NCBI RefSeq assembly: GCF_030864355.1
Contig: NC_083396.1
Span: 1,178,001 to 1,242,000, forward strand
Length of the DNA: 64,000 nt
Source: Cutaneotrichosporon cavernicola
Taxonomy: Eukaryota > Basidiomycota > Tremellomycetes > Trichosporonales > Trichosporonaceae
Reading direction: 5' to 3'
Of this stretch, positions 45,752-57,593 are shown one piece after another (positions within the stretch are counted from its first letter, which is position 1; every line of letters starts with the position of its first letter). The position numbers and the translations under genes were made by a program. The notes beneath the pieces are model-generated. The model saw only the letters and a program-made list of their open reading frames with translations. It had not been told where the DNA came from and did not search any database.

Positions 45752-48141
45752 ATGGCGGACGCCAAGCTCTTCAGTGCGTCCCAGATCCGGCGGCCTTGGC
45801 TGCCCTCTCCTGCTCACTCCCCCTCTCTGCTGCGCTCGATCTGTCCCGCCACGCTCTCTAACTCCAGCACGCGGAAAGATTCAGGATCTGCGAGACGAGC
45901 TCCGCAATGCCGGCGACAAGAAAGATAAGGGGTTCGCGAGGAAGAAGACGGCCCTCAAGAAGATCGTGGCGAACATGACCATGGGGAATGACAGTGAGCT
46001 CTAGCGCTTCAGGAGCCGAGCTGAGACAAGTGTCCCCATTGTTTCCTGATATGATCCAGTGCATGCAGATCCAAGTGCTCGAGATCAAGAAGAGTGAGTT
46101 GTCCGTTGCGCCTACTTCTTTCGGTATCAGCACGAATGATAGGAGCGATGCTTGTTCCAGCGCCCCGGCGACTCTGCATCGCTGTTTCTTCACTCTCGCT
46201 TCGCCCGCTCGTACTAATGACAGTGGTCTACCTCTACCTCGTCAACTACGGACGGTCACGGCCAGAAGACGTCGCACACGCCATCGGCGGCTTCCTCTCA
46301 GACTGCGCGGACCGTAACCCCCTCATCCGTGGTCTGGCAATCCGGACCATGAGCTCGATCCCGTTACCCACGATAATCCAGGCGCTTGTCGAACCACTCC
46401 GGCACGCCCTTGAGGACCAGGACCCCTACGTTCGCAAGACGGCCGCCATTGCGTAAGCTGTGACTCCATCTACGAGCTGACACCAGCGTCGCCAAGTTGT
46501 ACGCGTCCGACTTCGGGAAGAAGACGGTCGCAAAGGAGAACTTTGTCGCCATGCTGCGCGACATGTTAGCTGACCACAACCCGACGGTCGTTGCCAATGC
46601 CGTCGCGGCACTCGTGGAGATCTCGGAGCGCAGCTCGGACATCAGCCTACGCCTGAACGCCACCGTGGCGGGCAAGCTCGTGGCCGCGCTGGGCGAGTGC
46701 TCCGAATGGGGCCAGATATACATCCTCGACTCTCTGCTGTCGTTTGTGCCGCAGTCGTCGCTCGACGCCGAGACGCTCGCCGAGCGTATCTCTGTCCGAC
46801 TGCAACACGCCAATAGTGCAGTTGTGCTCACGACCATCAAGGTCATCCTTTACCTCATGAACTACATGGAGGATGAGTCGCTGATCAGCATGCTCGAGCG
46901 CAAGATGGGCCCGCCGCTCGTGACCTTGTTATCGTCCGGGCCAGAGGTGCAATACGTCGGCCTGCGCAACATCCTGCTCATCATCCAGAGGCGACCGGCG
47001 ATCCTGCAGAACGAAGTCAAGGTCTTCTTCTGCAAGTACAACGACCCCATCTACGTCAAACTCGCCAAGCTCGAGATCATGTACCGCTTGAGCCGCGAGG
47101 ACAACGTCAGCGAGGTGCTGACCGAGTTGAAAGAGTACGCTTCCGAGGTCGACGTAGACTTTGTGCGCAAAGCGGTGCGCTCGATCGGGCGACTGGCGAT
47201 CAAGATTGACAACGCAGCTGACCAGTGTGTCATGGTGCTCCTCGAGCTCATGAAGACCAAGATCAGCTACGTCGTGCAGGAGGCGATTGTGGTGATCAAG
47301 GATATCTTCCGTCGCTACCCCAACAAGTACGAGCGCGTGATCGCGGTGCTGTGTGAGAACCTCGATGTGTTGGACGAGTCGGAAGCCAAGGCTTCCATGA
47401 TCTGGATCGTGGGACAATATGCCGACCGCATAGAGAACTCGGACGAGCTTCTCGAGGACTTTATGTTCACCTTCAAGGAGGAGAGCGCCGAAGTGCAGCT
47501 TGCACTCCTCACCGCGACAGTGAAGCTGTTCATCCGCCGCCCGACCGCCGCACAGGAACTCCTCCCCCGCATTCTCAAACTCGCTACCGAGGAGGCTGAG
47601 AACCCAGACCTGCGGGATCGCGTGAGTAATCCTTTCCGCTCTCCGCTAACCCCAGGGATTCATGTACTGGCGCCTCCTCACGACCAACCCGACGGCGGCA
47701 CGTGACATTGTCCTCTCCGATAAGCCTGTCATCTCGACTGAGACAGACCGCATGGACAAGGGCACGCTCGACCAGCTCCTCCTGCACACGGGCACCCTGG
47801 GGAGCATCTACCACAAGAACCCCGAGACGTTCATCCGTACCGCCAAGCCGCGTTACCTCCCGGACTCGCCAGCGCTCAACTCTAGCTCGCGCAGACATCT
47901 CGTGCAGGCGACGACTCTGTTCAACCCACGCCCAACGCCGGCCGTTCCCGCGCGCCCTGCTCCTGCCCCCAACGCCGCACCCGCAAACACCAACGGAAAC
48001 GGCAGCGAGGACACGCCGACACCGCCCCCAGCAAGCAGCGACCCTTACGCGCAGCTGGCGGACCTTGACCTCCTTGGCGGGGGCGACTACCAGTCGGACG
48101 TTCCGCGCCCCCGCGGCGCCGCAGAGGACCTCTTGATCTAA
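45752..48141 (+). CDS. APL2: AP-1 complex subunit beta (beta-adaptin)
   Basis: Predicted 686-aa adaptin from six exons (45752-45773, 45868-45993, 46031-46093, 46224-46452, 46487-47621, 47656-48141) that sum to codons. The trunk begins [73 protein letters not shown], followed by HEAT-like helices ([38 protein letters not shown]). The C-terminal hinge is Pro/Ala-rich with [15 protein letters not shown] and ends there. The ear domain present in animal beta-adaptins is absent, as in yeast Apl2. AP-1 sorts clathrin-coated cargo at the trans-Golgi and endosomes. AP-2 beta is a less likely alternative. Confidence 0.9.
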
Positions 48142-48676
48142 CGGTGAAGCGTGGGGAGGCGCAGCGCCGGGTGAAGAGGTGGAGGCTGAAGGGAGGGGCG
48201 AGCGTTGAGGGTCGAGGGAAGTACTTTAGGCCGACAGGCGTATGTAGTAGACTATGGATGGCACGACTGACAGCGCGTCTGAATTGTATTTGTGACTCGG
48301 CGCACTACAGGGCATTGACGTGGTACGCGACAGGGCGGCAGGCGCACGTGGCTGTACTCTGCACTCGGAAACTCGAACCAAAGCCCTGGCGGGATGGCGA
48401 CGGGTCCTCGGCAGGTGGATTAGGGTGGAGGCGGGCACTGGGTGGGGTACCTTGAGTGAATCTGAATCTAGGTTTGGCTTGGGCTTGTCATCAAGTCAGC
48501 CTTGCCTTGCAACAATTACTTCTTGATCCACATTCTCTTGACTTCTTCTCAACTCTAACACGACGGATGAGCCCGTAACAAGTGGCTACACCAGCCACCC
48601 CTACACAAGCGGCTTTGCCTCTCTATTTTCATCTCTCCCTTCCCTCCCTTCCTTCCTCGACTCGACTTGGTCCAAG
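48142..48676. other. Spacer between beta-adaptin and SLC35-type transporter
   Basis: Both flanking genes are on the plus strand, so it holds the 3' UTR of the first and promoter of the second. No separate gene supported. Confidence 0.45.
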
Positions 48677-50589
48677 ATGAAGGAAGAAGAACGCCATTCC
48701 GACGACGCAGGCCCAGCGAGCGCCCTACTCGCCGACTACGAACCACATAAACACACTGACTCGGACTCGGACTCGGACCACTCCGATATCGAAGTCTACC
48801 CCCCAACCGTATATCCTGGATATGAGGCCCCAAGGGGGGCGTTGGGGCATGCGCCGCCGGCACATCCCCATGGGACGGAGATCCATTGGGCGACGTTGGC
48901 GCAGAAACGCGCGCTGTGGTGGAGTTCGGCGCTGGTTACTGGCATGTTCATCTTGTCTTGGTAAGTCTTCTGTGTGATGAGTCGATGGGTCCACTACCGT
49001 TCATGGGCATGCTCTTTCGCCCTCAGCAGCTCCAGCTGGCCTTTCAGGCTCTGTCGCGCTACTCAAGTGGAGCCACCTCGTCTGGAATCGCTACCTTGAG
49101 CCTCCGGCTAGCCCGACATCGCTTCCTTCGGTCGCTCTCGCTGCTCGTGCGCTCACCCCAGGTACGCTTTCGCAACCATCCTCTCAATGTACAACAAGTG
49201 GATGTTCTCGGCAGAGTACTACGGCTTCACGTACCCACTGTTCGTGACGGCATGCCACATGGTCGTGCAGTGGTTCTGCGCTGGCATGATTCGGTGGACG
49301 GTGCCGCGCTTCCGGCCCGTTGAGCGACCCTCGCGGCGCGATTATATGTGGGTCCGCAGGAGAGGGGTGGCTGATGGCAGGACACGCATCGTCCCCACTG
49401 CTATGTCGACAGGCGGCGATATCGGGTTATCTAACCTCTCGCTGAAGACTATTACGCTCAGCTTATACAGTGAGTCGGCTTCTCCGTTTTCTTCTTCCCC
49501 TTCGTCTCTGGTCTCCTCCCCTCCCTTCTCGTGCCCAAGGCCGATCTCGCGCTAACCCCAGCCATGTGCAAATCGTCGGCCCTCATCTTTGTCCTCATGT
49601 TCGCTTTCCTCTTCAGGCTTGAAAAGTACTCGTTCAAGCTCGTGTCCGTCATCGGGCTCATCAGCATCGGCGTCTTCCTCATGGTGTTCAACGTGACGGC
49701 CGTCTCCATTCCTGGCCTCATCATGGTGTTCTCAGCGTCTGCGATCGGCGGTTTGCGCTGGGCGCTCACAGCGCTCATCATGCACAAGCGTGCGATGGGC
49801 CTCAGCAACCCATTCGCGACCATCTTCTGGCTCGCACCACTGATGGGCTTCTTTCTCTTCCTCTTCTCCGCCATCTTTGAGGACTGGATCGGCATGTTCA
49901 CAGGATCGTACTTTGCCAACCCGCTGGTTGCACTCAAGAGCATCGGCATCATCGCGTTGCCAGGTGCCATCGCGTTCGCAATGGTGTCGAGCGAGTACTT
50001 TGTCATCCAACGCGCGGGTGTTGTCCCACTGTCGGTCGCAGGCATCTTCAAGGAGGTGTCGACCATCGCCTTCTCGGCCTGGATCTTCGGAGACAAGCTC
50101 ACCGCGCTCAACCTGATCGGTTGCGCGATTACCATTGCCGGTATTGCGCTCTACTCGTTCCACAAGTACCAGAGGAGCATGAAGACCGAAGTACCATTAG
50201 ACGACGACGGCAACGTCGTCCCGACAGAGGACGCGAGCGACGAGGAACGGCAGCCTCTCAACCGCGGCGCAAGAGGGAGCCACGGCTCGCTCGCGTCGCG
50301 TCCATCCCTCGCACAGTATGCGCCGCCCACCCCATCCTCGCGTTCGCGGCGCACACCAGAAGGCGCAGCTACACCGGTCGACACACTCCCCATGACCGAA
50401 TTGAGCAACCGATCCTCCGAGGAGGACGAGCGCGCCAACCGCCTGCGTGACAGCTTTGAGGGTTGGGACGCACCTGGTGGGAGCGACTACGAGAGCGAGG
50501 TCGACGAGGACGATGTCGCACGATATCGCACCGAGCGCATGGGCGCCGTGCGATCGCGATGGAACGAGTGGTGGGACAGGCCTATGTAG
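48677..50589 (+). CDS. Nucleotide-sugar/triose-phosphate-type transporter (SLC35C2/YMD8-like)
   Basis: Predicted 528-aa membrane protein of four exons (48677-48960, 49162-49347, 49381-49469, 49562-50589). After an acidic Asp/Ser/His-rich cytosolic N-terminus come about ten hydrophobic segments. Diagnostic pieces are [27 protein letters not shown]-like [74 protein letters not shown] and FVIQRAGVVPLSVAGIFKEVSTI. These mark the TPT/SLC35 branch of the drug/metabolite transporter superfamily. The long C-terminal tail is Ser/Arg-rich and acidic, and probably regulatory. Golgi or ER location is expected from the family. The transported sugar nucleotide or phosphate is unknown. Confidence 0.87.
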
Positions 50590-50816
50590 CGTACTATGGC
50601 ATTCTAGACTTTAGACGGCGGCACTTCCGTCAAGGCGTGATGAGTGGAAGCGTGAGACTGATCCTACATTGACCGCACGCTGGATCAGCGTGTCCATTCA
50701 GAATGACTTCAATCACGACGAAGCAGAGAGGCTCGCTATCCGCACGACCCTGTCAACCCCCGGTCGCACGCCTTCCTTAGGTGTGAGGTCTCCAGATCCA
50801 TTGTTCCTCTTGCATA

Positions 50817-51893
50817 TTACCCCCGCTCACCCACCACGCCATAAATATCCGCGCGCTTCTGAATCGAGAGCGGGATCTGCTTGCGGGTCTCGCTTTCATC
50901 AGTCCCGTCATCCTTGGACCCACCTGATAACCCCATGATCCAGATCGCAGAGGAAGAACTCGCCGCCGTCCTCATACTCCCCTCCCGGCTCCTCGACGCT
51001 GCGCAAGCGCCCCAACTCCCGTCCCCAAGGATCGAAGGCAATCGACTCGCCCCAACTCGACCGGCTTGCATGGTGCGCGCCATACTGCGCCGCAGCGAGC
51101 ACGTAGACTTGGTACTGGATGGCGGCGGCGCGCTTGTCAGTTCTGTGCTTGAGGTTCTTACAAGTAGTGTCGCTACGTCAGCTCCATCAACGGACAACTC
51201 ACCCCAGTGAGCCTTCCCAGTAGGAAGCATGAATGCGCTCGGGAAAGTTAGGACGTCTGCCCCCATTCTCGTTAGGACAATGGAGAGCTCGGGGAAGCGT
51301 AGGTCGTAGCAGATCTCAAGGCCAACTTTCAAGTCCCCCACTTGGACTGGGGGAACGATGGCCTGGCCGGGCCGCACGCGGTCGCTCTCCCCGATCCGCT
51401 TGACCTGCCCGTCCTGGATGAGCTCGACGTCGTAGAGATGCAGCTTGCTATATTTAGCCTTGATACTCCCATCCGTATCAATCAGGACATGGGTGTTATA
51501 CACCCTCAAGCTGTCCGGCTCGTCATCCTCCCCTTCTTCTGGCACATCATGGATCCCAACACTGATAGCCACACCCAGCTCCTTCGCCAGAGTTTGTAGG
51601 CCGAGAGTATACTCGTGCTTTGAGAGGGGGAGGGAGAGGCGGCGGCACTCCTCGGTTGTCTTGACGATAAAGTCGGCCGCTTCAGGGAGGAAACATGCCT
51701 TTATCAGCTAAGAGGGGAGGTTCCTCACAGTTGCGCCGGCCCGAACCGCGTCTCGGATGACGGTCGACGAGATGCGTAGGTTGTGCGCTGGGTCCGCCGT
51801 CGAGCGGATCTGGCAGACGGCGACCTTGGTCATGATGCTGCGAATGCTGCGGGAGGCGGGCTGGACGGAGAATCGGGATAGCGTCAGACGCAT
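50817..51893 (-). CDS. Nitrilase-superfamily amidohydrolase (Nit-type, deaminated glutathione amidase-like)
   Basis: Predicted 318-aa enzyme of five exons with four introns of 29-31 nt. The nitrilase triad is visible: Glu in ACFLPEAADFIV, Lys in YSKLHLYDVE, Cys in VGLEICYDLRFPE. Other family pieces are VAVCQIRSTADPAHNL, SAFMLPTGKAHWATLLRAAAIQYQVYVLAAAQYG, GESIAFDPWGRELGRL and the C-terminal RKQIPLSIQKRADIYG. Nit1-type enzymes hydrolyse deaminated glutathione in a metabolite-repair role. The N-terminus MRLTLSRFSVQPASRSIRSIM resembles a mitochondrial targeting peptide, and an internal Met at the end of it could give a cytosolic form. Divergent from REV3. Confidence 0.9.
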
Positions 51894-52062
51894 TGTATGG
51901 TGCGTAAAGTAGTGGGCGAGTTGGCGACGACGTGTGGAGACCCCACATATCCATATCCGGGTTTTGGCTAATGACGGTGTTGCAAGTTGACGTAGGCTTT
52001 GTTGTTACATCCTTAATCGACATACATTCAACGAGTTGAATTGTAGCTAGGCAACAACAACA
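51894..52062. promoter_or_regulatory. Compact divergent promoter, nitrilase / REV3, with dyad motif
   Basis: Only 169 bp separate the two starts. The dyad TTCAACGAGTTGAATTG begins at 52027, sixteen bases before the poly-CAA leader that runs into the REV3 ATG at 52063. The same motif occurs inside the DHFR intron. Confidence 0.6.
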
Positions 52063-55000
52063 ATGTCAACTCAAGGTGGTCCGGAGGGTAAGTCGACCTA
52101 GAACGAACTGACAGCAGGCGAGAGCGCCCTCCGCCTCCGGATCACCCACATTATGAGCTCGCAGGCCCATCCCCTCGCCTCCCTCCGTGCCGACTACGTT
52201 CCCCCAACGCTACCGACCGCCGTGCCGCCCGGCGTCGTGCCGTCCTCTTTCCCCGTCCTCCGAATTTTCGGGACGACCACCTCAAGGCAAAAGATATGCG
52301 TCAACGTCCACCTGGCCTATCCGTACTTCTACGTCCCGTTCCCCATGGACAGCATGGACCCGCTGCGTCCCGAGCGCGTCGTACGCCTATGCCAGCGCTT
52401 CGCGGTTTCGCTGAACCACGCCATCTGCCTCGCGATACGGCAGAACCCGACTGGTCCTTCAGCCATGGGCGCCTTTGCAGGTGGCACTGACCCGCGACAT
52501 CTGCACGTTCTGTCGGTCGTTCTGGTGAAGGGCATCCCGTTCTACGGGTACCACGTCGGATACTCGTACTGGCTCAAGGTGAGCCTTGCCAACCCTAACC
52601 GTATGCGGGTGGCAGTCGAACAGCTCCACAAGCCCGTCGTCTTGGGCAAGGTGTGGCAGCCTCACGAGGCGCATCTCTCCCACGTCCTGCAGTTTATGTG
52701 TGACTTTGACCTGTACGGCTGCGGGTGGCTCGACCTCTCCGGCGGCCTGTTCCGCCATCCTCTCCCCGAGGTCGGGGAGGAGGATCCTCCCGGCTGGCTC
52801 ACGTCCGAGACGATTCCGTCCCACATGGCTTATTCACCCAACATCTCCCCGCCGCGAGATACTTATTCCTCCCTCGAGATCGATGTTCTCCCGCACCAGA
52901 TCTTGAACAGGTACCGCCTCGCCGAGCGGCCGCTGCACCAGGACTTCATTGAACTCCTACACCAGCCGCTGCATCCCGAGGAGAAGCTCGTGCCGGCCAT
53001 GAAGGAGCTTTGGGAGGACGAGCGGCGGCGACGAGCTGCCAAAGGCCTGGGAACCAGCGAGGCGGCCTTGCTCCCCGTATCGGGTGGAGGTCGGGGCCGT
53101 TCCATGGCCGAGCTGGGGTACAAGGTTGATGGGTCGGATGTCGAAAACCATGGCGGCGACTGGAAGATCTCGCCGGAACTCTGGGATATCCTCGAGGAAC
53201 GAATGTCGGTGGAGCGACGCCGTCGAAGCCGCCTCACGTTTGACCAGGTGAGCCACGCATTGCAGACCGGAGCGAACGGAGAGCGGAAGAAGTACGACCG
53301 GTGGATTATGACTGCGTTCGAGGCTGTTTCGGCTGGCTGGCCCAAGCGCACACAGACCCAGAAAACACAGAGGATAAGAAGCTCGCCACCGAGTTCGCAA
53401 GCCCCACCGAGTCCTCCACCAGAGGAGGAGGAGGAGCACAACCCCTTCGAGTTTGCGACGCAGGCGTCACAGGAGCACGTCGAAGCTGAGGTTGACGCCA
53501 CCCAAGTCCAGGAAGATGATGGAGAGGAGGCAGAGCCAGGTGAGAGAGAGCACCTCATGGCTGTAAGGGAGGCCGAGGCGTTCCGCGCAACCCAAGTGGC
53601 GATCGGCGACGACGACATCACGCGCTTCCTGAAGACGCAGGTAGGGGAGAGCCGCGTCTCCACGCCAGCGCTGGACACCTCTCCCAGCAAGTCAGGTAGC
53701 TCGGCTCGGCGGCGGGCGATCGAGGAGGCCGGCTTCGGCGACCTAAGCGCCCTCGCCATGTCGCCTGCCCGCCTCTCCTCCCCGAACCCTTATGCGCCAA
53801 GTACGCCTACGCGGCAGAATGGTGGTAGCACGCCCCGCTCCCTCGTGCGTAATTTCTTTGCTCAACACTCGTCGCGTGTCGCCACGCCAACCAAGCCGAG
53901 ACTCTCACCCAACACCGTCGTGCTCCCCGAGACCAGGCGGTCGTTTACGGCGTGGACACCAAGCCCCCAGGAGGCAGAGTCAAGACCCGTCCAACATAAA
54001 GAGGAGGAAGACCACGTCCCGATGCTCACGGAGATCAAGGCGTGCAAGACGCCAGAGCTGCCGCCGCCTAATGCGCAACCGTCGCCTCTCATCCCTTTCT
54101 CAACGCTCAAGCATGCGCTATCGCCTACCCTGCTCACCAGAAGACCCGGCCCGTCGCCGACGATGCTGAACACCGCGGTCGACGCTACACCAACACAACA
54201 ACGCCTGAACGCGGCTGACGCCCACGCGACACAGCGCCCGACGAAGCGCGTGCGTCTTTCTAGTCCTACCCAGCCTTTTCCTGCCCTTGCCAATCCGAGT
54301 CAGTCTTCCCAGACCTGCCATTCCTCTCACAAGTCCCATCCGTCCCACCCCTCACATCCCTCTCGCCCGTCCCAGTCTTCCCAGCCCCACCCCAGTGGTG
54401 GAGAGACGTCCAATTCGTCGGGGCCAGACCTCGCCTTGGACGCGTGGACGTTCGCAGACGCACCACCACCCAAACAACACGTCGTTGAGTCCATGGCATC
54501 CTATGGACTTGACACGGTCGAGTATCCGACCCCGTTTTACTCGAATCCCGCGGACGTGCCACCACGCCCGAAGCAGTTCGCAGGGCGGGTGTTTAATGTC
54601 AAGACCAACACTGTGGCTGAGCTGCCACCATTTGAGGGCGAGGCGACACCGCGGCACTGGCTCCGTACACGGCGTGCAGAGGGCGATAGGGGGAGCTCGA
54701 AACGTGGCTGGGAGTATGGCGCGCCTCCACCCTGCAAGCGAGTGGTTGTCGACTGGTGTGCGAAAGAGGATGCCGAGGAAGCCAGGATCAAACTCGCTGC
54801 ATCGCAGCTCGCAGGCCCCACTCAGAAGAACAAGTACGGCTTCAAGCTGACGCAGAGACTCGCACGGCGCGAGCAGCAGAACATGAGCGTGCTTCTGCTC
54901 GAGGTGTTCGGTGAGCTCCCGCTCGCAGATGTTCAGCTGACATCAGCGCCCTCCCGCGGGCAACTCCTCCCGGACCCGGCTGAGGACGAGATGGCTGCCG

Positions 55001-57372
55001 TCTTCTTTTGCTTCCAGAACGATGATGAGTCGCTACCGGACACCGTGAACCATACAGGATATCACGCTGGGTATGTGCTCGTCGGAAGTGAGCAGACCGC
55101 CGAACGACGGGCGCGCCTCGACGGCATCCCGTGCTTCTACGTCGAGAGCGAGCTTGACCTGATCAACTGGGTGATCGACACCGTTCGCCAATGGGATCCG
55201 GACGTGCTCGCGGGGTGGGAACTGCACAACGCATCGTGGGGGTATCTGGCGGCCCGCGCGTCGCAGGGGTTTGGCACAGACTTTGCCGACGACATCTCAC
55301 GGCTTGTCTCAAGCAATGGGCCGATCCGGAAAGACGCGTACTCGGAGCACCATACAAGCGTGTTCAAGGTCGCCGGGCGGCACGTGTTAAACATCTGGCG
55401 CATCTTGCGCTCGGAAGTCACGCTGAATATCTATACGTTCGAGAATTGCGTGTTTCACGTACTTCGACAGCGTATACCGCACTTCACTGCCGGAGCGCTC
55501 ACCGCGCTATGGCGGAGCAAGACGCCAGATCACACCGCCCGTGTCCTCGGCATCCTCTTTCAGCGCGTTGTGTTGTACGCTGAGCTGATCGACGCGGCCG
55601 AGGTCGTATCCAAGAACGCCGAGTTCGGGCGCGTCTTCGGCGTCGACTTTGACGCCGTCGTCTTCCGCGGTTCCCAGTTCAAGGTCGAGTCGTTCCTCTT
55701 CCGCCTCGCCAAGCCTGAGAGTTTTATCCTCGTCACGCCCTCCCGCGCCCAGGTGGGACTGCAGAATGCGCCCTTCGCCGTGCCCCTGATCGCCGAGCCC
55801 GAGAGCAAGTATTACTCGCACCCAGTCATTGTGCTCGACTTTCAGAGCCTGTACCCCTCCGTCATGATCGCGTACAACATCTGCTACTCAACATGCTTGG
55901 GACGCGTGGAGAAGTTTAAGGGTACGGACAAGTTTGGATTCACCGAACTCAAGGTGTCGGACGGCATGCTCGAGCTGCTGAAAGACTACTTGACGGTGAC
56001 GCCGAACGGGATGGTGTTCGTCAAGCCGGCGGTAAGGAAGAGTCTACTGGCCAAGATGCTCGGCGAGATTCTCGACACGCGTGTCATGGTCAAGCATGCG
56101 ATGAAGGGTGCAAGGGGAGATAAGGCGCTTAACCAACTCCTCAACGCACGCCAGCTCGCCCTCAAGCTCATGGCAAACGTGACGTACGGCTACACGTCCG
56201 CGACTTATTCTGGCCGCATGCCGTGTATCGAGATTGCTGATTCGATCGTGCAGACTGGCCGCGAGACCCTCGAGAAGGCGCAGGAACTTATCCACTCGCG
56301 CCCAGAGTGGGACGCCACCGTTGTTTACGGCGACACAGACAGCTTGTTCGTCTCACTCCCCGGCCGGTCCAAGGAACAGGCCTTCAAGATCGGGCACGAC
56401 ATTGCGCGCGCAGTCACGGCGATCAACCCCAAGCCCGTCACACTCAAGTTTGAGAAGGTGTACATGGGCTGCATCCTCATGGCGAAGAAACGCTACGTAG
56501 GATTCAAGTACGAGCGCCCAGACGAGACGGAACCTTCCTTCGATGCCAAGGGCATCGAGACGATCCGGCGTGATGGCTTCCCAGCGCAGGCCAAGCTCGA
56601 GGAAGTATGCCTGAAGATGCTCTTCCGTGGCAACGACCTGAGTGAGATCAAGGCGCATTGCAGGTCGGAGTGGGGCAAGATCCTCGCTGGCCGCGTCTCG
56701 ATCCAAGACTTCATCATCGCAAAGGAAGTGCGTTTGGGGACCTACTCTACAAAGGTACCCCCACCTCCGGGCGCGGCCGTGGCGTTCCGGCGTATCCTTA
56801 AAGATCCACGCGACGAGCCACAGTACGCCGAGCGCGTGCCCTACGTCATTTCCAACGCCGAGGGCCGGCGCCTGATCGACCGCGCTCGCACGCCCGAGGA
56901 AATGCTGGCGTCACGCTCACTTGGTATCGACGCAGAATACTATATCCGCAACCTCCTTATTCCGCCTCTCGCCCGTATCTTCAACCTCGTAGGCGGCGAC
57001 GTCGAGCAATGGTACGACAGCATGCCCCGCGCCCGCGCTGCTAAGCGGTACGGCGGGGTTGCGGCGCGCATCGACGCGCATTTTGCCTCGCTGCATTGCC
57101 GGATTTGCGGGGACGAAGGCGGACCCGTTTGTGTGGCGTGTAAACGAGGCCCAGACGTTGCGGCTACGGCGCTGCTGGGGCGCGAGAACGCCGTACAGGC
57201 CCGCGCGAGGGATTTACATTCCATCTGCACTTCTTGTTCTGGCACGCCGCCAGTCGAGACGGTGCTCTGCAATAGCGCAGACTGCCCAGTCATGTATGCG
57301 CGGGTCGTGGCGGAACGGGATGCAGCCGACGCGGCTGAGGCGCATGGCTTGCTGGCTCAACTTGAGTGGTAG
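52063..57372 (+). CDS. REV3: DNA polymerase zeta catalytic subunit
   Basis: Predicted 1759-aa family B polymerase of two exons (52063-52087 and 52118-57372). The tiny first exon joins to LRLRITHIMSSQ, the usual N-terminal strand. NRYRLAERPLHQDFIELLHQ is typical of Rev3. A disordered middle (about residues 420-800) is rich in Ser, Pro and Lys. The exonuclease-like region (AGWELHNASWGYLAARAS) lacks the catalytic acidic residues, as expected. Polymerase motifs are DFQSLYPSVMIAYN (about 1247), LALKLMANVTYGYTSATYSG (about 1358) and VYGDTDSLFVS (about 1411). The C-terminus has CRICGDEGGPVCVAC and CTSCSGTPPVETVLCNSADC, the metal and iron-sulfur cysteine modules that bind accessory subunits. It extends mispaired or lesion ends during translesion synthesis. 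Confidence 0.96.
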
Positions 57373-57593
57373 CCTGATCCACACTGTATCATATCCCCCT
57401 GGCACACAACATAGCTTTGTTTCCTACAACGTACTGTACTGATTTGATGATGTTGTTATGCAATTACTTGGCCACAACGAGGCAACTGCTCGACATGCTC
57501 CCGCTCCAAGCGATCCAACAAATCCAACAACCCCCCTCCAACCCAAGCCTTGGGTTTCGCCAGGGCCGCCTCGCTCGCTACATTCAGCTCGGC

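Noticed and set aside
55200..55260. Loss of exonuclease acidic residues in the polymerase
   Set aside because: Expected for Rev3, which lacks proofreading, so not a mutation.
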